Assembly: GCF_017599345.1 (NCBI RefSeq)
Contig: NZ_JAGFVL010000063.1
Location: forward strand, 1-64,000
DNA length: 64,000 nt
Source of the DNA: Gracilibacillus suaedae
GTDB taxonomy: Bacteria > Bacillota > Bacilli > Bacillales > Amphibacillaceae
Direction: 5' to 3'
Part shown: positions 6,812-18,087 of the stretch, piece by piece
How positions within the stretch are numbered: the first letter of the stretch is position 1
How the letters are laid out: each line of letters opens with the position of its first letter
Position numbers and translations under genes: made by a program
Notes under the pieces: model-generated
The model's input: the letters and a program-made list of their open reading frames with translations, nothing else
Told to the model about the DNA's origin: nothing
Database searches by the model: none

Positions 6812-9800
6812 ATGTCGCACTTATCTGCACTTCAAGTGAAAACTGGCTACTCATTAATGAATAGTACGATCCAAATTGAACCATTGGTCAAACAGGCGAA
6901 GAGCTATGGCTATCAGCACCTGGCATTGACGGACGAAGGAATTATGCATGGAGCGATTCCTTTTTATCAAGCATGTAAGAAGGCAGGCATTAATCCGATA
7001 CTCGGGCTTTCCTATCGTGTTGAACTCCATGAGCATTCAGTTGCCGTTATTGCCTTAGCTAAAAATGCAACAGGCTACCAGCATTTGTTGCAAATAAGTA
7101 CTGCACTGCAGCACGGGGAAAAAATAACGATTGATACGATGAAGAACCACGATGAGTCTCTTTTTACCATTTTACCTGCCGAACAGTGGCAAGTAGAACA
7201 ACTAGAAACGAATCTCCAACAAATTAGATCACAAAGTGGTTGGAACAATATTTATCTTGGTGTATCAGAGCAATTAGTCGATCAGCGAAACACATTGGAA
7301 CAACTGAATATTAAGAAGGTCGCTTTGTCGGATGTAAGGTATTTGAATAAGCAAGAAGTTGTTGCTTATAGTAGCTTGCGGGCTATGGATCAAGGCGTGA
7401 AATGGAACAAGGAAATGCTAGAGGAGTTGGCAGGCACTTATTTAAAATCTGCTGAAGAATTGAACATAGCTTTTCGAGCATGGCCAGAATTACTGACCGA
7501 AGCTAATCATTTAGCAGCACAGTGTCATATTGAGCTTCGTTTAGAACAAAGATTATTACCTAAATATCCTGTCCCAGCTGGTATGCATGCCGATCAATAT
7601 TTAGAGGAATTGTGTGAAGAACAAATACCTGATAAATATTCACATGTGACTGACGAGATTACAGATCGCCTCCACTATGAAATCGATGTTATTCAATCGA
7701 TGGGCTTTAGTGATTATTTTCTTATTGTTTGGGACTTTGTCAATTATGCAAAAGAAAATCAAATTATGGTTGGACCAGGTCGTGGGTCAGCTGCCGGTTC
7801 ACTTGTCGCCTATCTTTTAGGGATTACAGATGTCGATCCAATTCAATATAATTTGTTATTTGAGCGTTTTTTAAACCCGGATCGTGTGACGATGCCTGAT
7901 ATCGATATAGACTTTTCCGATGAGAAGAGAGATCAAGTGATTCGTTATGTTGTAGAGAAATATGGGAGTGATCATGTAGCACAAATCATTACTTTCGGCA
8001 CATTTGCGGCACGATCTTTGTTAAGAGAGCTTTTTAAGGTATTAGACATCCCTGATAACGATCAGGCTTATATTTTAAAATCATTGCCAAAGGATAGTAA
8101 TAGTAGTATTGCGGCATTATTAAAGCAAACACCGGAGTTAACGGAGTATGTAAAACAATCGGATCAGTTGAAACGTTTATTTAAAATTGCTAATCAGCTT
8201 GAAGGGCTCCCACGGCATGTATCGACACACGCTGCCGGCGTTATTATCAGTGATCAAGAGATGACACAACACGTCGCAACGATGCCGTCTCAAAGTAATG
8301 TCTCGTTAACACAATATCCAATGAATGATCTGGAGAAAATCGGTTTATTAAAAATTGACTTTCTTGGGTTACGTAACTTGACATTGATTGAAAAGATTTT
8401 AAAACAAATTGAATATCATCAAAAGAAATCTGTTTCTTTAAAAAATATTCCTTTTGATGATGAAAATACCTATAAGCTATTACAAAAAGGTGAAACAAAT
8501 GGCATCTTTCAATTGGAATCACAAGGGATGCAAAAAGTTTTACGGGAATTACGCCCGACTAATTTTGAGGATATCGTAGCAGTAAATGCTCTGTATCGAC
8601 CAGGTCCAATGGAGTTTATCCCAACCTATATCGAACGTAAACATAAAAAGAAGGAAATCCCCCACCTTCATCCTGATTTAGCCTCGATATTGGAAAAAAC
8701 ATATGGCGTGCTCGTCTATCAGGAACAGATTATGCAAATTGTTCATAAAATGGCTGGTTTTACATATGGTGAAGCAGATATTCTTCGAAGGGCAGTCAGT
8801 AAGAAAGATAAAACTCTTTTAATGGAGAATAAACAAAAATTTATCAATGGAAGTTTGCAAAATGGGTACGATAGCCAGACAGCAGAAGAAGTGTTTGATT
8901 GGATTGTCCGATTCTCTAATTATGGATTTAACCGAAGTCACGCTGTTGCCTATAGTGTTATCGCCTATCAATTAGCATACCTAAAAGCAAATTACCCTGT
9001 TGCCTTCTTTATTGAAATGTTGAGTATGCATATGGGGAATGCTGAAAAAATCCAAAATTATTTACGAGAAGCGAAAAACAGAAATATTGTGGTTTTACCA
9101 CCATCGATTAATCACAGTATAGGTAAATTCAAAGCAGAAGACGGTGGTATCAGAATTGGCTTAAATATCATTAAAGGAATAGGATTTCAAGCTGTACAAA
9201 CGATATTAGATGCCCGTAAAAATCAACGGTTTAAAAATTTATTTGATTTTTGCTTACGTGTCCCGTTGCAAAAAATCAATCGGACAATTATTGAGTCACT
9301 AATATTAGCTGGAGCATTTGATGAGTTACATGACAACCGTGCCACCTTGTTAGCTAGTCTTGATGAGGCAATGGAACAAGGCGAATTATTTAGAGAATTT
9401 GATGATCAAATTCATTTCTTTGAGGGGGATTTAGCGTTAGATGTTTCTTATACCGAGACAGATCCATATCCAATTATGAAGCAATTGATGATGGAGAAAG
9501 AAGTGATAGGATTCTTTGTATCTACTCATCCATTAGCCCAGGTACGCGATAAAATTCGCAAGTATGGATATATTTCGATTCAACAAACACACCAACTCAA
9601 GAAGAAAAAGATAAAGATAGCTGCAGTAGTCCAATCGCTAAAAGTTATCCGAACTAAAAAAGGCGAAACAATGGCTTTTGCAACGATCTCGGACGAATCT
9701 GGTGAAATGGAGACAGTATTATTTCCTAATGTGTTTCGACAAGTAAATCATTGGCTTGAAGAAGATAGTTTTGTTTTTGTTGAAGGGAAATTAGAAGAAC

Positions 9801-10099
9801 GAAATGAAAAAAAACAACTGATTGTGAATGATATTCAACCATATCAGTTGGAGGAGAAGCAACTAACCACAGACAGTGTATATATTAAAGTACTAGACGA
9901 GAAAGAAGAATCATTAGAGAAACTGCAAGAGTTAGCAACGAAGTTTCCTGGGTCTTCAACTGTTTACCTTTATCAAGAAAATCAACGACAATTGTTTAAG
10001 TTATCAACTAACTATAATTTGGATAGTGCGTGGAATGTTGTAAAAGAGTTAAAACAATATTTTGGGGAAAATAATGTAGTGATTAGGCATTCTTCATAA
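6812..10099 (+). CDS. dnaE: DNA polymerase III alpha subunit DnaE
   Basis: The 1095-residue replicative polymerase is of the DnaE type that extends RNA primers in Firmicutes, which also use PolC. Domain order is an N-terminal PHP domain, a family C polymerase core with GPGRGSAAGSLVAYLLGI and the catalytic MPDIDIDFSD, a helix-hairpin-helix region, and a C-terminal OB fold (about residues 935-1010). The PHP motif reads LTDEGIMHGA with Glu where metal-binding PHP domains have His, so it is probably not an active nuclease, as in B. subtilis DnaE. CAGGAGGTGATAAT precedes the ATG. The malic-enzyme gene that follows dnaE in many bacilli is absent here. Confidence 0.96.
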   Translation: MSHLSALQVKTGYSLMNSTIQIEPLVKQAKSYGYQHLALTDEGIMHGAIPFYQACKKAGINPILGLSYRVELHEHSVAVIALAKNATGYQHLLQISTALQHGEKITIDTMKNHDESLFTILPAEQWQVEQLETNLQQIRSQSGWNNIYLGVSEQLVDQRNTLEQLNIKKVALSDVRYLNKQEVVAYSSLRAMDQGVKWNKEMLEELAGTYLKSAEELNIAFRAWPELLTEANHLAAQCHIELRLEQRLLPKYPVPAGMHADQYLEELCEEQIPDKYSHVTDEITDRLHYEIDVIQSMGFSDYFLIVWDFVNYAKENQIMVGPGRGSAAGSLVAYLLGITDVDPIQYNLLFERFLNPDRVTMPDIDIDFSDEKRDQVIRYVVEKYGSDHVAQIITFGTFAARSLLRELFKVLDIPDNDQAYILKSLPKDSNSSIAALLKQTPELTEYVKQSDQLKRLFKIANQLEGLPRHVSTHAAGVIISDQEMTQHVATMPSQSNVSLTQYPMNDLEKIGLLKIDFLGLRNLTLIEKILKQIEYHQKKSVSLKNIPFDDENTYKLLQKGETNGIFQLESQGMQKVLRELRPTNFEDIVAVNALYRPGPMEFIPTYIERKHKKKEIPHLHPDLASILEKTYGVLVYQEQIMQIVHKMAGFTYGEADILRRAVSKKDKTLLMENKQKFINGSLQNGYDSQTAEEVFDWIVRFSNYGFNRSHAVAYSVIAYQLAYLKANYPVAFFIEMLSMHMGNAEKIQNYLREAKNRNIVVLPPSINHSIGKFKAEDGGIRIGLNIIKGIGFQAVQTILDARKNQRFKNLFDFCLRVPLQKINRTIIESLILAGAFDELHDNRATLLASLDEAMEQGELFREFDDQIHFFEGDLALDVSYTETDPYPIMKQLMMEKEVIGFFVSTHPLAQVRDKIRKYGYISIQQTHQLKKKKIKIAAVVQSLKVIRTKKGETMAFATISDESGEMETVLFPNVFRQVNHWLEEDSFVFVEGKLEERNEKKQLIVNDIQPYQLEEKQLTTDSVYIKVLDEKEESLEKLQELATKFPGSSTVYLYQENQRQLFKLSTNYNLDSAWNVVKELKQYFGENNVVIRHSS

Positions 10100-10110
10100 A
10101 AGGGTGCCCC

Positions 10111-10138
10111 TTTACATCATTTATTGATCTGATATAAT
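10111..10138 (+). promoter_or_regulatory. Promoter of the FadR-type regulator gene
   Basis: TTTACA (10111-10116) and TATAAT (10133-10138) are 16 bases apart, with TGA in front of the -10 (extended -10). A small AAAGGG/CCCTTT hairpin just upstream may end dnaE transcripts. Confidence 0.6.
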
Positions 10139-10150
10139 GTAATAGTTAAT

Positions 10151-10161
10151 TGGTCTGACCA
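10151..10161. promoter_or_regulatory. GntR/FadR-type operator palindrome
   Basis: TGGTCTGACCA is a perfect palindrome around a central T, placed about 13 bases after the -10 element and before the regulator gene. It matches the TGGTC-n-GACCA form bound by FadR/PdhR-type GntR proteins. The position suggests that the regulator represses its own gene, and possibly accDA downstream. Confidence 0.6.
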
Positions 10162-10187
10162 GTAAAGACTTTAACAGGGGGAAAGTG

Positions 10188-10754
10188 ATGTCAGAGCGCA
10201 GTAAAGTATATCAGCAAGTGCTAAGTGAAATTCAGCGCCTTATCAAAGAAGATGGGTATTTACCTGGAGATAGACTGCCGTCAGAAAGGCGGTTATCTGT
10301 GCAATTAGATGCAGCTAGATCCTCTGTTAGAGAAGCTTTAAGAGCTATTGAATTATTGGGAATAATCGAGACAAGGCAAGGGGAAGGTACGTATTTAAGG
10401 GATTATCAAACGTTCCAAGCCGTAGAATTGTTAGCATCATTTGTCTTACAAGATTCCCGAATAAAAGAAGAATTACAGCAAGCGAAAAAAATATTAGAAA
10501 ACCATGTATTATCCGTTGATTCGCTTTCAGATCAACAAATAAGACAGTTAATGGAGATTTTAGCTGATTCATCTTTATCGACAGAGGAAAAACATCATCG
10601 TTTTTTTCTTGTCTTTTTTAAAGCAAACGGCAATCAGCTTTTGTTAAGAATATGGCGTCTTATGCAAGACTTTTCAGAGAATATTGAGCAAGATGCTTAT
10701 TCTGATCAATATTATTATGATATGTTAAAAAAATACAAAAAAACAATTGAATAA
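10188..10754 (+). CDS. GntR/FadR-family transcriptional regulator
   Basis: The N-terminal winged helix (about residues 5-70) carries the GntR signature LPSERRLSVQLDAARSSVREALRAI and GIIETRQGEGTYL. The C-terminal helical part (about 90-188) is the expected place for a short FCD-like ligand domain, but I see no clear metal ligands. AGGGGGA lies 5 bases before the ATG at 10188. It sits directly before accD-accA, with a FadR-like palindrome in its promoter region. I infer control of fatty-acid precursor supply. The effector is unknown. Confidence 0.8.
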   Translation: MSERSKVYQQVLSEIQRLIKEDGYLPGDRLPSERRLSVQLDAARSSVREALRAIELLGIIETRQGEGTYLRDYQTFQAVELLASFVLQDSRIKEELQQAKKILENHVLSVDSLSDQQIRQLMEILADSSLSTEEKHHRFFLVFFKANGNQLLLRIWRLMQDFSENIEQDAYSDQYYYDMLKKYKKTIE

Positions 10755-10806
10755 GCAATTTTAGATTTGAATACATTGTAGTGTAATGAAGAAGGAGGAA
10801 TCTTCC

Positions 10807-11685
10807 TTGTTGAAAGATTTGTTCGGAAAAAAGAAAAAATATGCATCCATTCCTGGTGAGAATGCCAAAAAAGATGTCCCCGAAGGTTTGATGCAAAAAT
10901 GCGGTGGATGCAAAAAAATATTTTATCAAAAAGAGCTTATTAAAAATTTAAATGTTTGCCCGGAGTGTGGACATCATCATCAAATTTCTGCCTATGACCG
11001 TATTCACATTCTATTTGATGAAGGTAGTTTTGAGGAATGGGATAAAGACTTGTTATCGCAAAATCCACTACAATTTCCTCAATATGAAGAAAAATTAGAA
11101 AAAGATAGAATAAAAACAGGATTAAATGAAGCTGTAGTAACTGGTGAAGGTAAAATTCATGAGAGCAGAACGGCAATCGCAATAATGGATTCACGTTTTC
11201 GAATGGGAAGTATGGGATCTGTTGTAGGTGAGAAAATTGCTAGAGCGATAGAACGTGCTCGTGAAGAAAAAATGCCGATTATTATTTTTACTGCATCAGG
11301 TGGCGCACGTATGCAGGAAGGTATATTAAGTTTGATGCAGATGGCAAAGACATCCATTGCCATTCAGCGCTTGCATAGGGAAAATGGTTTATTTATTTCT
11401 GTGATGACAAATCCTACTACAGGTGGAGTATCTGCTAGTTTTGCTTCGATCGGGGATTACCATTTCGCAGAACCAGGTGCACTAATTGGTTTTGCTGGTA
11501 GACGAATTATCGAACAAACCATTAGGGAAAAACTACCGAAAGATTTTCAAACTGCTGAATTTCAGTTGAAACACGGACAAGTCGATAAAGTAATCCCTCG
11601 TGGAGAGATGCGAGATACACTAGGAACGATACTAGACATCCATGGATTTGGAGGTGAAACAGTTGAATCAAGTGCTGGAGTTTGA
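10807..11685 (+). CDS. accD: Acetyl-CoA carboxylase carboxyltransferase beta subunit
   Basis: AccD with AccA transfers the carboxyl group from carboxybiotin to acetyl-CoA to give malonyl-CoA for fatty-acid synthesis. A four-Cys zinc ribbon (KCGGCKK...VCPECGHH) lies about residues 30-55, followed by the crotonase-like carboxyltransferase core with GGARMQEG and [12 protein letters not shown]. An in-frame ATG exists at 10786, but the AAGGAGG lies inside that extension, 7 bases before TTG at 10807. The resulting [15 protein letters not shown] matches the family N-terminus. The 3' end overlaps accA by 23 bases. Confidence 0.95.
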   Translation: MLKDLFGKKKKYASIPGENAKKDVPEGLMQKCGGCKKIFYQKELIKNLNVCPECGHHHQISAYDRIHILFDEGSFEEWDKDLLSQNPLQFPQYEEKLEKDRIKTGLNEAVVTGEGKIHESRTAIAIMDSRFRMGSMGSVVGEKIARAIERAREEKMPIIIFTASGGARMQEGILSLMQMAKTSIAIQRLHRENGLFISVMTNPTTGGVSASFASIGDYHFAEPGALIGFAGRRIIEQTIREKLPKDFQTAEFQLKHGQVDKVIPRGEMRDTLGTILDIHGFGGETVESSAGV

Positions 11686-12637
11686 GAAACCTGTTATTGA
11701 ATTACGTGAGAAAATTGAAGAATTAAAAGCTATGACAAAAGACAGCGATATAGATTTATCTGATGAAATAAGTAAAATGGAAGAACGGTTAGCAAAACTA
11801 GAAAATGATATTTATGGGAAGTTAAAACCTTGGGATCGTGTACAAATCGCTCGTCATGCCAACCGTCCCACTACATTACAATATATTGAGCAATTATTTA
11901 CTAATTTTATTGAATTTCATGGTGATCGCCTCTTTGGTGATGATGCAGCAATGGTGGCCGGTATTGCAAAATACAAAGGTAAACCTGTTACCATAATTGG
12001 GCATCAAAGAGGAGAGAATACAAAAGAAAATTTAAAACGTAATTTTGGAATGGCACATCCTGAAGGCTACCGTAAGGCATTGCGTCATATGAAACAAGCA
12101 GAAAAGTTCAACAGACCGATCATTACTTTTATAGACACCAAAGGTGCTTATCCAGGTAAAGCGGCAGAAGAGCGTGGCCAAAGTGAGGCTATCGCAAGAA
12201 ATTTGATGGAGATGGCTGGAATTAAAGTTCCTATTATCTGTGTGGTAATTGGTGAAGGTGGAAGCGGTGGTGCTTTAGGTATTGGTGTAGGAGACCGAAT
12301 TCACATGCTAGAGAATTCAACTTACTCCGTTATCTCTCCAGAAGGTGCTGCAGCATTGCTTTGGAAAGATTCAGGACAAGCAGAGAAAGCTGCAAAATCG
12401 TTAAGAATAACCGCTCCTGATTTAAAAGAATTAGATGTTATTGATGAGGTGATACCAGAACCACTTGGTGGAGCACACCGTGATATGGTTACCCAAGCAT
12501 TAAGCATCAGCAAAGTATTAGATAAATCATTAAGAGAGTTAGAAGAGGAAAATGAAACCTCCTTACTCGAAAAACGATGGGAAAAATACAAACAAATCGG
12601 CGAAGTTCAATCATCAATAGAAAAAGTAGAAGTCTAA
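11663..12637 (+). CDS. accA: Acetyl-CoA carboxylase carboxyltransferase alpha subunit
   Basis: The 324-residue partner of AccD forms the other half of the carboxyltransferase active site. [17 protein letters not shown] near the N-terminus and the core motifs [22 protein letters not shown] and [15 protein letters not shown] are typical. The start is TTG at 11663, 5 bases after GGAGGTGA. It lies inside the accD 3' end, implying translational coupling and balanced subunits. A rho-independent terminator follows. Confidence 0.95.
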   Translation: MNQVLEFEKPVIELREKIEELKAMTKDSDIDLSDEISKMEERLAKLENDIYGKLKPWDRVQIARHANRPTTLQYIEQLFTNFIEFHGDRLFGDDAAMVAGIAKYKGKPVTIIGHQRGENTKENLKRNFGMAHPEGYRKALRHMKQAEKFNRPIITFIDTKGAYPGKAAEERGQSEAIARNLMEMAGIKVPIICVVIGEGGSGGALGIGVGDRIHMLENSTYSVISPEGAAALLWKDSGQAEKAAKSLRITAPDLKELDVIDEVIPEPLGGAHRDMVTQALSISKVLDKSLRELEEENETSLLEKRWEKYKQIGEVQSSIEKVEV

Positions 12638-12646
12638 ACGCACATA

Positions 12647-12674
12647 AACCTCTCCAACTTCAGGAGGGGTTTTT
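12647..12674 (+). terminator. Terminator after accA
   Basis: AACCTCTCC and GGAGGGGTT form a 9-bp stem (one G-T pair) with a 7-base loop, followed by a T run. Confidence 0.8.
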
Positions 12675-12680
12675 CTAACT

Positions 12681-12935
12681 TGTAAGGAAAGTATATAAAC
12701 ATTGGTATCATAACTTTTTTAGAGGTTTCAATGCTATATTTTAGCGTTTTTATGGAATAATAATCCAAGTTTCTAGCTCTGACATATGTTGTAGAACAGT
12801 ATTTAGCGTAGGCCGCCCACTTTCACTCCTGTGAGAATTGTTTGGCCTGAAGATCCACTTTTTCGAGCGGTTTTTGCTCGAAAAAGTTAGCTGAAGGACA
12901 AACCCCACGGAATGGGAAGTGGACAGCCGGAGTGG
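12681..12935 (+). repeat. Dispersed repeat: family A copy 1 with 130-bp upstream flank
   Basis: The 125-bp core (12811-12935) begins GGCCGCCCAC and ends GCCGGAGTGG, with a central 11-bp hairpin (CTTTTTCGAGC/GCTCGAAAAAG, 12858-12886). The outer arms also pair (GCCCACTT with AAGTGG.C). The 130 bases upstream are nearly identical to those before copy 5 at 59265, so the shared unit is about 255 bp, and in both places it starts right after a terminator. No gene is present; the minus-strand frame across it is an artefact of the repeat. Confidence 0.8.
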
Positions 12936-13190
12936 AGGTAAGCAGTTGATATAACTCCATAATGGCCGCTAGAGGAAGCGTGAATCTTGAGCATTTAGTG
13001 ATAAGGATGGAGCGAATTTTGCTCAGTTTTTCTTCATTGCACTGGTGAAAATAGTGCATACATATACTACGACGTAAAGTGACATAGATTTGCTCTCTTT
13101 AGATGAGTGGATGATCGTCGTTGCGGAGTATTCTGTCTCGGTATTCTAGTACTTCCTATGGAAAGAATGGATGAAAGTCTCACTTTCAAA
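12936..13190 (+). repeat. Repeat A downstream flank and degenerate composite unit
   Basis: Bases 12936-13030 (AAGCAGTTGATAT ... GAGCGAATTTTGCTCAG) recur after copy 2 at 21677-21770 and end in a terminator-like GAGC/GCTC hairpin with a T run. From 13072, ATATACTACGACGTAA resembles the terminal inverted repeat of the composite units at 27.3 and 33.8 kb. It is followed by a shortened family-B-like segment to about 13178, so this looks like a decayed copy. Confidence 0.5.
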
Positions 13191-13247
13191 ATTTTCACCT
13201 GATTCCCAGTATGTATCTAATACGATTTATTATAAAGATAAATAGAG

Positions 13248-13288
13248 AGTTTTTTTGTATTTGATAAACGATAATAAACAAAAAAACT
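13248..13288. other. AT-rich inverted repeat upstream of pfkA
   Basis: AGTTTTTTTGT (13248-13258) and ACAAAAAAACT (13278-13288) form a perfect 11-bp inverted repeat with a 19-base gap. It lies about 160 bases before pfkA, with a TATAAT at 13354-13359 in between as a possible -10. It could be a terminator for upstream transcripts or a regulatory structure. Confidence 0.35.
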
Positions 13289-13364
13289 TTCAATGTGAAG
13301 AGAAATGCGCTAAAATTATAATGTTTAGGGGTGAGTTTCGTTTTTATTTCATGTATAATCTTAG

Positions 13365-14408
<1,044 letters not shown>

Positions 14409-14466
14409 TTTACTATATCGAAACGTTTAGTCATAATAGGGTTTAGAGATTGAAGGAGGAAGCAAA

Positions 14467-16227
14467 ATGAGAAGAACTAAAATCGTTTGTACGATTGGAC
14501 CAGCATCAGAGGCAGAAGAAAAGTTAGAACAATTGATTGAGGCAGGGATGAATGTTGCCCGTTTAAATTTCTCTCATGGAGATTTTGATGAGCATGGAGC
14601 AAGAATTAAAAATATCCGTAGTGCTGCAAAAAAATTAGGGAAAACAGTTGCCATTTTATTAGATACGAAAGGTCCTGAAATTCGTACAGGAACTTTGAAA
14701 GATGGAAAAGCTGATATTGTTAAAGGAAATACCGTGTATGTTTCAATGGATGATATTGAAGGAAATGAAGAACGTATTTCAGTAACTTACCCGCAACTAA
14801 TTCATGATGTCGAAGTCGGATCTAAATTACTATTAGATGATGGATTAATAGCTCTAGAAGTTACAGAAATCCTTAAAGATAGAAATGAATTAAAAACAGT
14901 AGCACTAAACTCTGGATTACTTAAAAATAAGAAAGGTGTTAACGTTCCGAACGTAAGTGTAAACCTACCAGGTATCACAGATAAAGATGCAGCAGATATT
15001 AAATTTGGAATTGAGCAAGGCGTTGATTTTATTGCCGCTTCTTTTGTTCGTCGCGCATCAGATGTGTTGGAAATTAGAGGATTATTGGAAGAACATAATG
15101 CAACACATATTCAAATTATTCCTAAAATAGAGAACCAGGAGGGTGTCGATAACTTAGATGCCATTCTCCAAGTAAGTGATGGTTTAATGGTTGCACGTGG
15201 TGACTTAGGTGTTGAAATTCCACCAGAGCAAGTTCCACTTGTTCAAAAAGAAATGATCTATAAATGTAACAATGCTGGTAAACCAGTTATTACAGCAACT
15301 CAGATGCTTGATTCTATGCAGCGTAATCCAAGACCAACAAGAGCTGAAGCTTCAGACGTTGCCAATGCGATTTTAGATGGAACAGACGCAATTATGCTTT
15401 CAGGTGAGACTGCTGCTGGTGACTATCCAATCGAAGCGGTAGAAACAATGAGTAATATTGCGAAGAAAGCAGAAACAGCGATTGATCATAAAGCAATGCT
15501 AGACCTTCGCTCCAAAGCGTCTGATTTAACCATTACCGATGCGATTAGTCAATCTGTTAATCATTCAGCGATGAACCTAAATGTTGATGCCATTTTAACA
15601 CCAACGGTTAGTGGCTTTACAGCTCGAATGATCTCGAAATATCGTCCGGAATCACCTATTATTGCCGTAACTTTTGATGAACAAGTAAGCAGAAGGTTAG
15701 CGTTAGTATGGGGTGTTGAAACAATTGTTGGTACACTAGCACATACTACAGATGACGTGTTGGAAGAAGCAATTGAACAAGGATTGAAAACTAATCATTT
15801 CAAACGTGGCGACCGTGTCATCATTACTGCAGGTGTTCCGGTTGGTGAAAGTGGTACAACTAATTTGCTGAAAATCCATGTAATTGGAGATGTATTGGCT
15901 AAAGGACAAGGTGTTGGTAAAGGTAGTACTTACGGGCGCGCTGTAATTTGTAAAGATGCAGAAGAAGCCAAGTTAAAAGTAAAGCAAGATGATGTTATTA
16001 TCACTTATGGTACAGATAAAGACATGATGCCATCGATCGAAAAAGCCAGTGGAATTATTACAGAAGAAGGCGGATTGACTTCTCATGCAGCAGTTGTTGG
16101 TCTAAGCTTAGGTATTCCGGTTATCGTTGGGGTAGAAAGAGCGATTGAATTAATTAATGACGGACAAGACATTACGATTGATGCTCAAAAAGGTGATATT
16201 TACGCTGGTCATGCTAGTGTATTATAA
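14467..16227 (+). CDS. pyk: Pyruvate kinase with C-terminal PEP-utiliser domain
   Basis: Pyk makes pyruvate and ATP from phosphoenolpyruvate and [23 protein letters not shown], the catalytic [24 protein letters not shown] and ATQMLDSM are visible in the barrel. Residues about 475-586 add the phosphohistidine swivelling domain found in bacilli ([21 protein letters not shown]). The 586-residue length fits this extended type. A strong GAAGGAGGA precedes the ATG, and a strong terminator follows, ending the pfkA-pyk unit. Confidence 0.96.
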   Translation: MRRTKIVCTIGPASEAEEKLEQLIEAGMNVARLNFSHGDFDEHGARIKNIRSAAKKLGKTVAILLDTKGPEIRTGTLKDGKADIVKGNTVYVSMDDIEGNEERISVTYPQLIHDVEVGSKLLLDDGLIALEVTEILKDRNELKTVALNSGLLKNKKGVNVPNVSVNLPGITDKDAADIKFGIEQGVDFIAASFVRRASDVLEIRGLLEEHNATHIQIIPKIENQEGVDNLDAILQVSDGLMVARGDLGVEIPPEQVPLVQKEMIYKCNNAGKPVITATQMLDSMQRNPRPTRAEASDVANAILDGTDAIMLSGETAAGDYPIEAVETMSNIAKKAETAIDHKAMLDLRSKASDLTITDAISQSVNHSAMNLNVDAILTPTVSGFTARMISKYRPESPIIAVTFDEQVSRRLALVWGVETIVGTLAHTTDDVLEEAIEQGLKTNHFKRGDRVIITAGVPVGESGTTNLLKIHVIGDVLAKGQGVGKGSTYGRAVICKDAEEAKLKVKQDDVIITYGTDKDMMPSIEKASGIITEEGGLTSHAAVVGLSLGIPVIVGVERAIELINDGQDITIDAQKGDIYAGHASVL

Positions 16228-16236
16228 AAGTGAACC

Positions 16237-16270
16237 AATAGAGAAGAAGGCTGCCTTCTTCTCTATTTTT
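16237..16270 (+). terminator. Terminator of pfkA-pyk
   Basis: AATAGAGAAGAAGG and CCTTCTTCTCTATT form a perfect 14-bp stem with a CTG loop, followed by a T run. Confidence 0.9.
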
Positions 16271-16354
16271 ACACTTCGAGAGATGAAGAATGTTAGTATA
16301 AGAAAACGAGATTTTGTGTACATGTCGGTAAGCCAAATTTTCTTGATAAGTAGA

Positions 16355-16470
16355 AGATGTCTAGCTCTAATCCCCAAAAACTAGGCGACTTCCCTAAACG
16401 TGCTACAATATCGGTTCGCTTATCTTCGTGATTCCTTTATCTCATTTGCTTCAGTTCATTCACTAAGTTT
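16355..16470 (+). repeat. Dispersed repeat family C, copy 1
   Basis: This segment (TAGCTC ... TTCCCTAA.CGTGCTAC.AT ... CGGTTCGCTT ... GTGATTCCTTTATCTCA) recurs at 51025-51150 in the same orientation, with scattered differences and a small deletion here. It fills the gap between pyk and fxsA and has no coding potential. It resembles intergenic repeats known from other Bacillaceae, from memory only. Confidence 0.6.
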
Positions 16471-16494
16471 GTCTAATTGGAAAAGGGTGATATT

Positions 16495-16887
16495 ATGTTT
16501 CGTTTGTTACTTTTATTTATTTTGGTAGTCCCGGCTTTAGAAATTGGTATTTTTGTTTGGGCTGGTGGCTATATAGGGCCATGGTGGCTTATTGTATTGA
16601 TTATATTCACAGGAGTGTTGGGTGCTTGGTTAGCTAAGCAACAAGGTTTAGAAACATTACGAAAGGCACGAGAATCCATGAGCATGGGATATGCACCGCA
16701 AGAGACGGTTTTTGACGGTATTTGTATTTTGATTGGTGGCATCGTACTGTTAACCCCAGGATTTATAACAGATGCTATCGGTTTTTGTCTATTAATTCCT
16801 TTTACGAGAAGACCGTTTAGAAATATGTTTCAAAACATCGCACGTAAATGGATGGATAGTGGGAGATTTACGATTTATCGACGCTAA
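16495..16887 (+). CDS. fxsA: FxsA family membrane protein
   Basis: The 130-residue membrane protein is of the FxsA (suppressor of F exclusion of phage T7) family. It has an N-terminal hydrophobic pair (LLLLFILVVPALEIGIFVWAGGYIGPWWLIVLIIFTGVLGAWLA, quoted here as a region, residues 3-47), the conserved GLETLRKAR segment and a third hydrophobic region ending LLTPGFITDAIGFCLLIP. Its cellular role in bacilli is not established. AAGGGTGA precedes ATG 16495; a longer TTG-started frame lacks such a site. Its 3' end overlaps the convergent ytvI by 20 bases. Confidence 0.85.
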   Translation: MFRLLLLFILVVPALEIGIFVWAGGYIGPWWLIVLIIFTGVLGAWLAKQQGLETLRKARESMSMGYAPQETVFDGICILIGGIVLLTPGFITDAIGFCLLIPFTRRPFRNMFQNIARKWMDSGRFTIYRR

Positions 16888-17992
16888 TTCGATTATGCTT
16901 AATGTATTGCCAAAGTATATGGAACAGCTTGGCTTCACTACATGCTTTTCCGATAAATAGGATAGCAGGTCCTAGCCAAATTCCTTTCACACCAAATAGT
17001 TGAAAACCTAAGTAAATGGTTATAATAGTTAAGATTGGATGAATCCCCAAAGCATTGGAAACGATTTTTGGCTCCAATAGTTGTCTTTGTAGAATAACGA
17101 ACAAATAAAGTGAAAATAAGCAGATTGCCAAAGTCGTTTCTCCTGTCATAAACAAATATAAACTCCATGGTACAAAGATGATTCCAGTTCCTAATATAGG
17201 TAACAGATCTACTAATGCCATTAGAAGAGCTATTGTAAAAGCATGTTTGATTTGAAATAAGCTTAACCCTATCAGGATAATAATGAAAGTAATGGAAATC
17301 AGTATTAATTGCGCTTTTATATACCGAATGATCTTTGTCCGTATTTGTTTAGAAACAGTTTGTGTAATTTCGATGTATGGTAAAGGTACTCTTTTCAAAA
17401 CATATTGATAGAACTTGTCCCAGTCTTTGCAGATAAAAAAAGTACACAAGAAAGAAAAGATTAAAATCATTACAGATCCGGGTAAACTCGATATTTGGTT
17501 TCCAAGCCAGTTCAATATGATTTCTAATAAGTAGGCGATTTGATCGGCAATACTTATACTTATTTCGGCTAATTGTTCTTCAATAACAGTATGTTGTTCT
17601 TCAGGAAGACTATGGATATATTGATTAGCTTTTTGAATGAGTGGTTGGATCCATTGATTAAAATGATTCATAGACTGTTCCAGTAAAAAGCGGAGATTAT
17701 CCGGAATCCATTTTGCTAAATAAATAATTCCTTGCAATAATTCTACACCAATAAAAAAAAGCGACATAATCGTGCTAACGATGGCGATTAATATTCCTAA
17801 TAGACAGCTGAGAACATAAGGAATTTTTAAATGAATATGCATCAATTGAATAATGGGATATAAAATAACGGCAAATATACAAGCTAAAAAAAAGGGAAAT
17901 AGAAATTGGATAATCAGATAAACAGTTAATAATAACGCAGAAAGAATAGCAATCAGGTAAAAGGTCCTTAATAACATTTGCTTGTTCAGCAT
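16868..17992 (-). CDS. ytvI: YtvI, AI-2E-type transporter family permease
   Basis: This is an integral membrane protein of 374 residues with about 7-8 transmembrane segments in the AI-2E/PerM arrangement: two N-terminal helices, an amphipathic stretch (about 80-150), then a hydrophobic C-terminal block ending in the family's ILGTGIIFVPWSLYLF and QLLEPKIVSNALGIHPILTI motifs. Substrates of this subgroup are unknown; related proteins include sporulation-linked YtvI and Na+/H+ antiporters. GGAGATTTCAAT lies before ATG 17992, so the longer TTG-initiated frame was rejected. Confidence 0.85.
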   Translation of the reverse strand: MLNKQMLLRTFYLIAILSALLLTVYLIIQFLFPFFLACIFAVILYPIIQLMHIHLKIPYVLSCLLGILIAIVSTIMSLFFIGVELLQGIIYLAKWIPDNLRFLLEQSMNHFNQWIQPLIQKANQYIHSLPEEQHTVIEEQLAEISISIADQIAYLLEIILNWLGNQISSLPGSVMILIFSFLCTFFICKDWDKFYQYVLKRVPLPYIEITQTVSKQIRTKIIRYIKAQLILISITFIIILIGLSLFQIKHAFTIALLMALVDLLPILGTGIIFVPWSLYLFMTGETTLAICLFSLYLFVILQRQLLEPKIVSNALGIHPILTIITIYLGFQLFGVKGIWLGPAILFIGKACSEAKLFHILWQYIKHNRISVDKS

Positions 17993-18087
17993 ATTGAAAT
18001 CTCCTTTGAAGTTAGAGGTTATTTTTTTCAAAATTTAGCACTTTGTGATAAGATATGCATTGGTTAGAATGCAGTGGAGGACATGTT

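Noticed and set aside
6854-7036. Degenerate PHP metal site in DnaE as an anomaly
   Set aside because: Loss of PHP metal ligands is normal for the DnaE of bacilli as I recall it, so it is not special to this genome.
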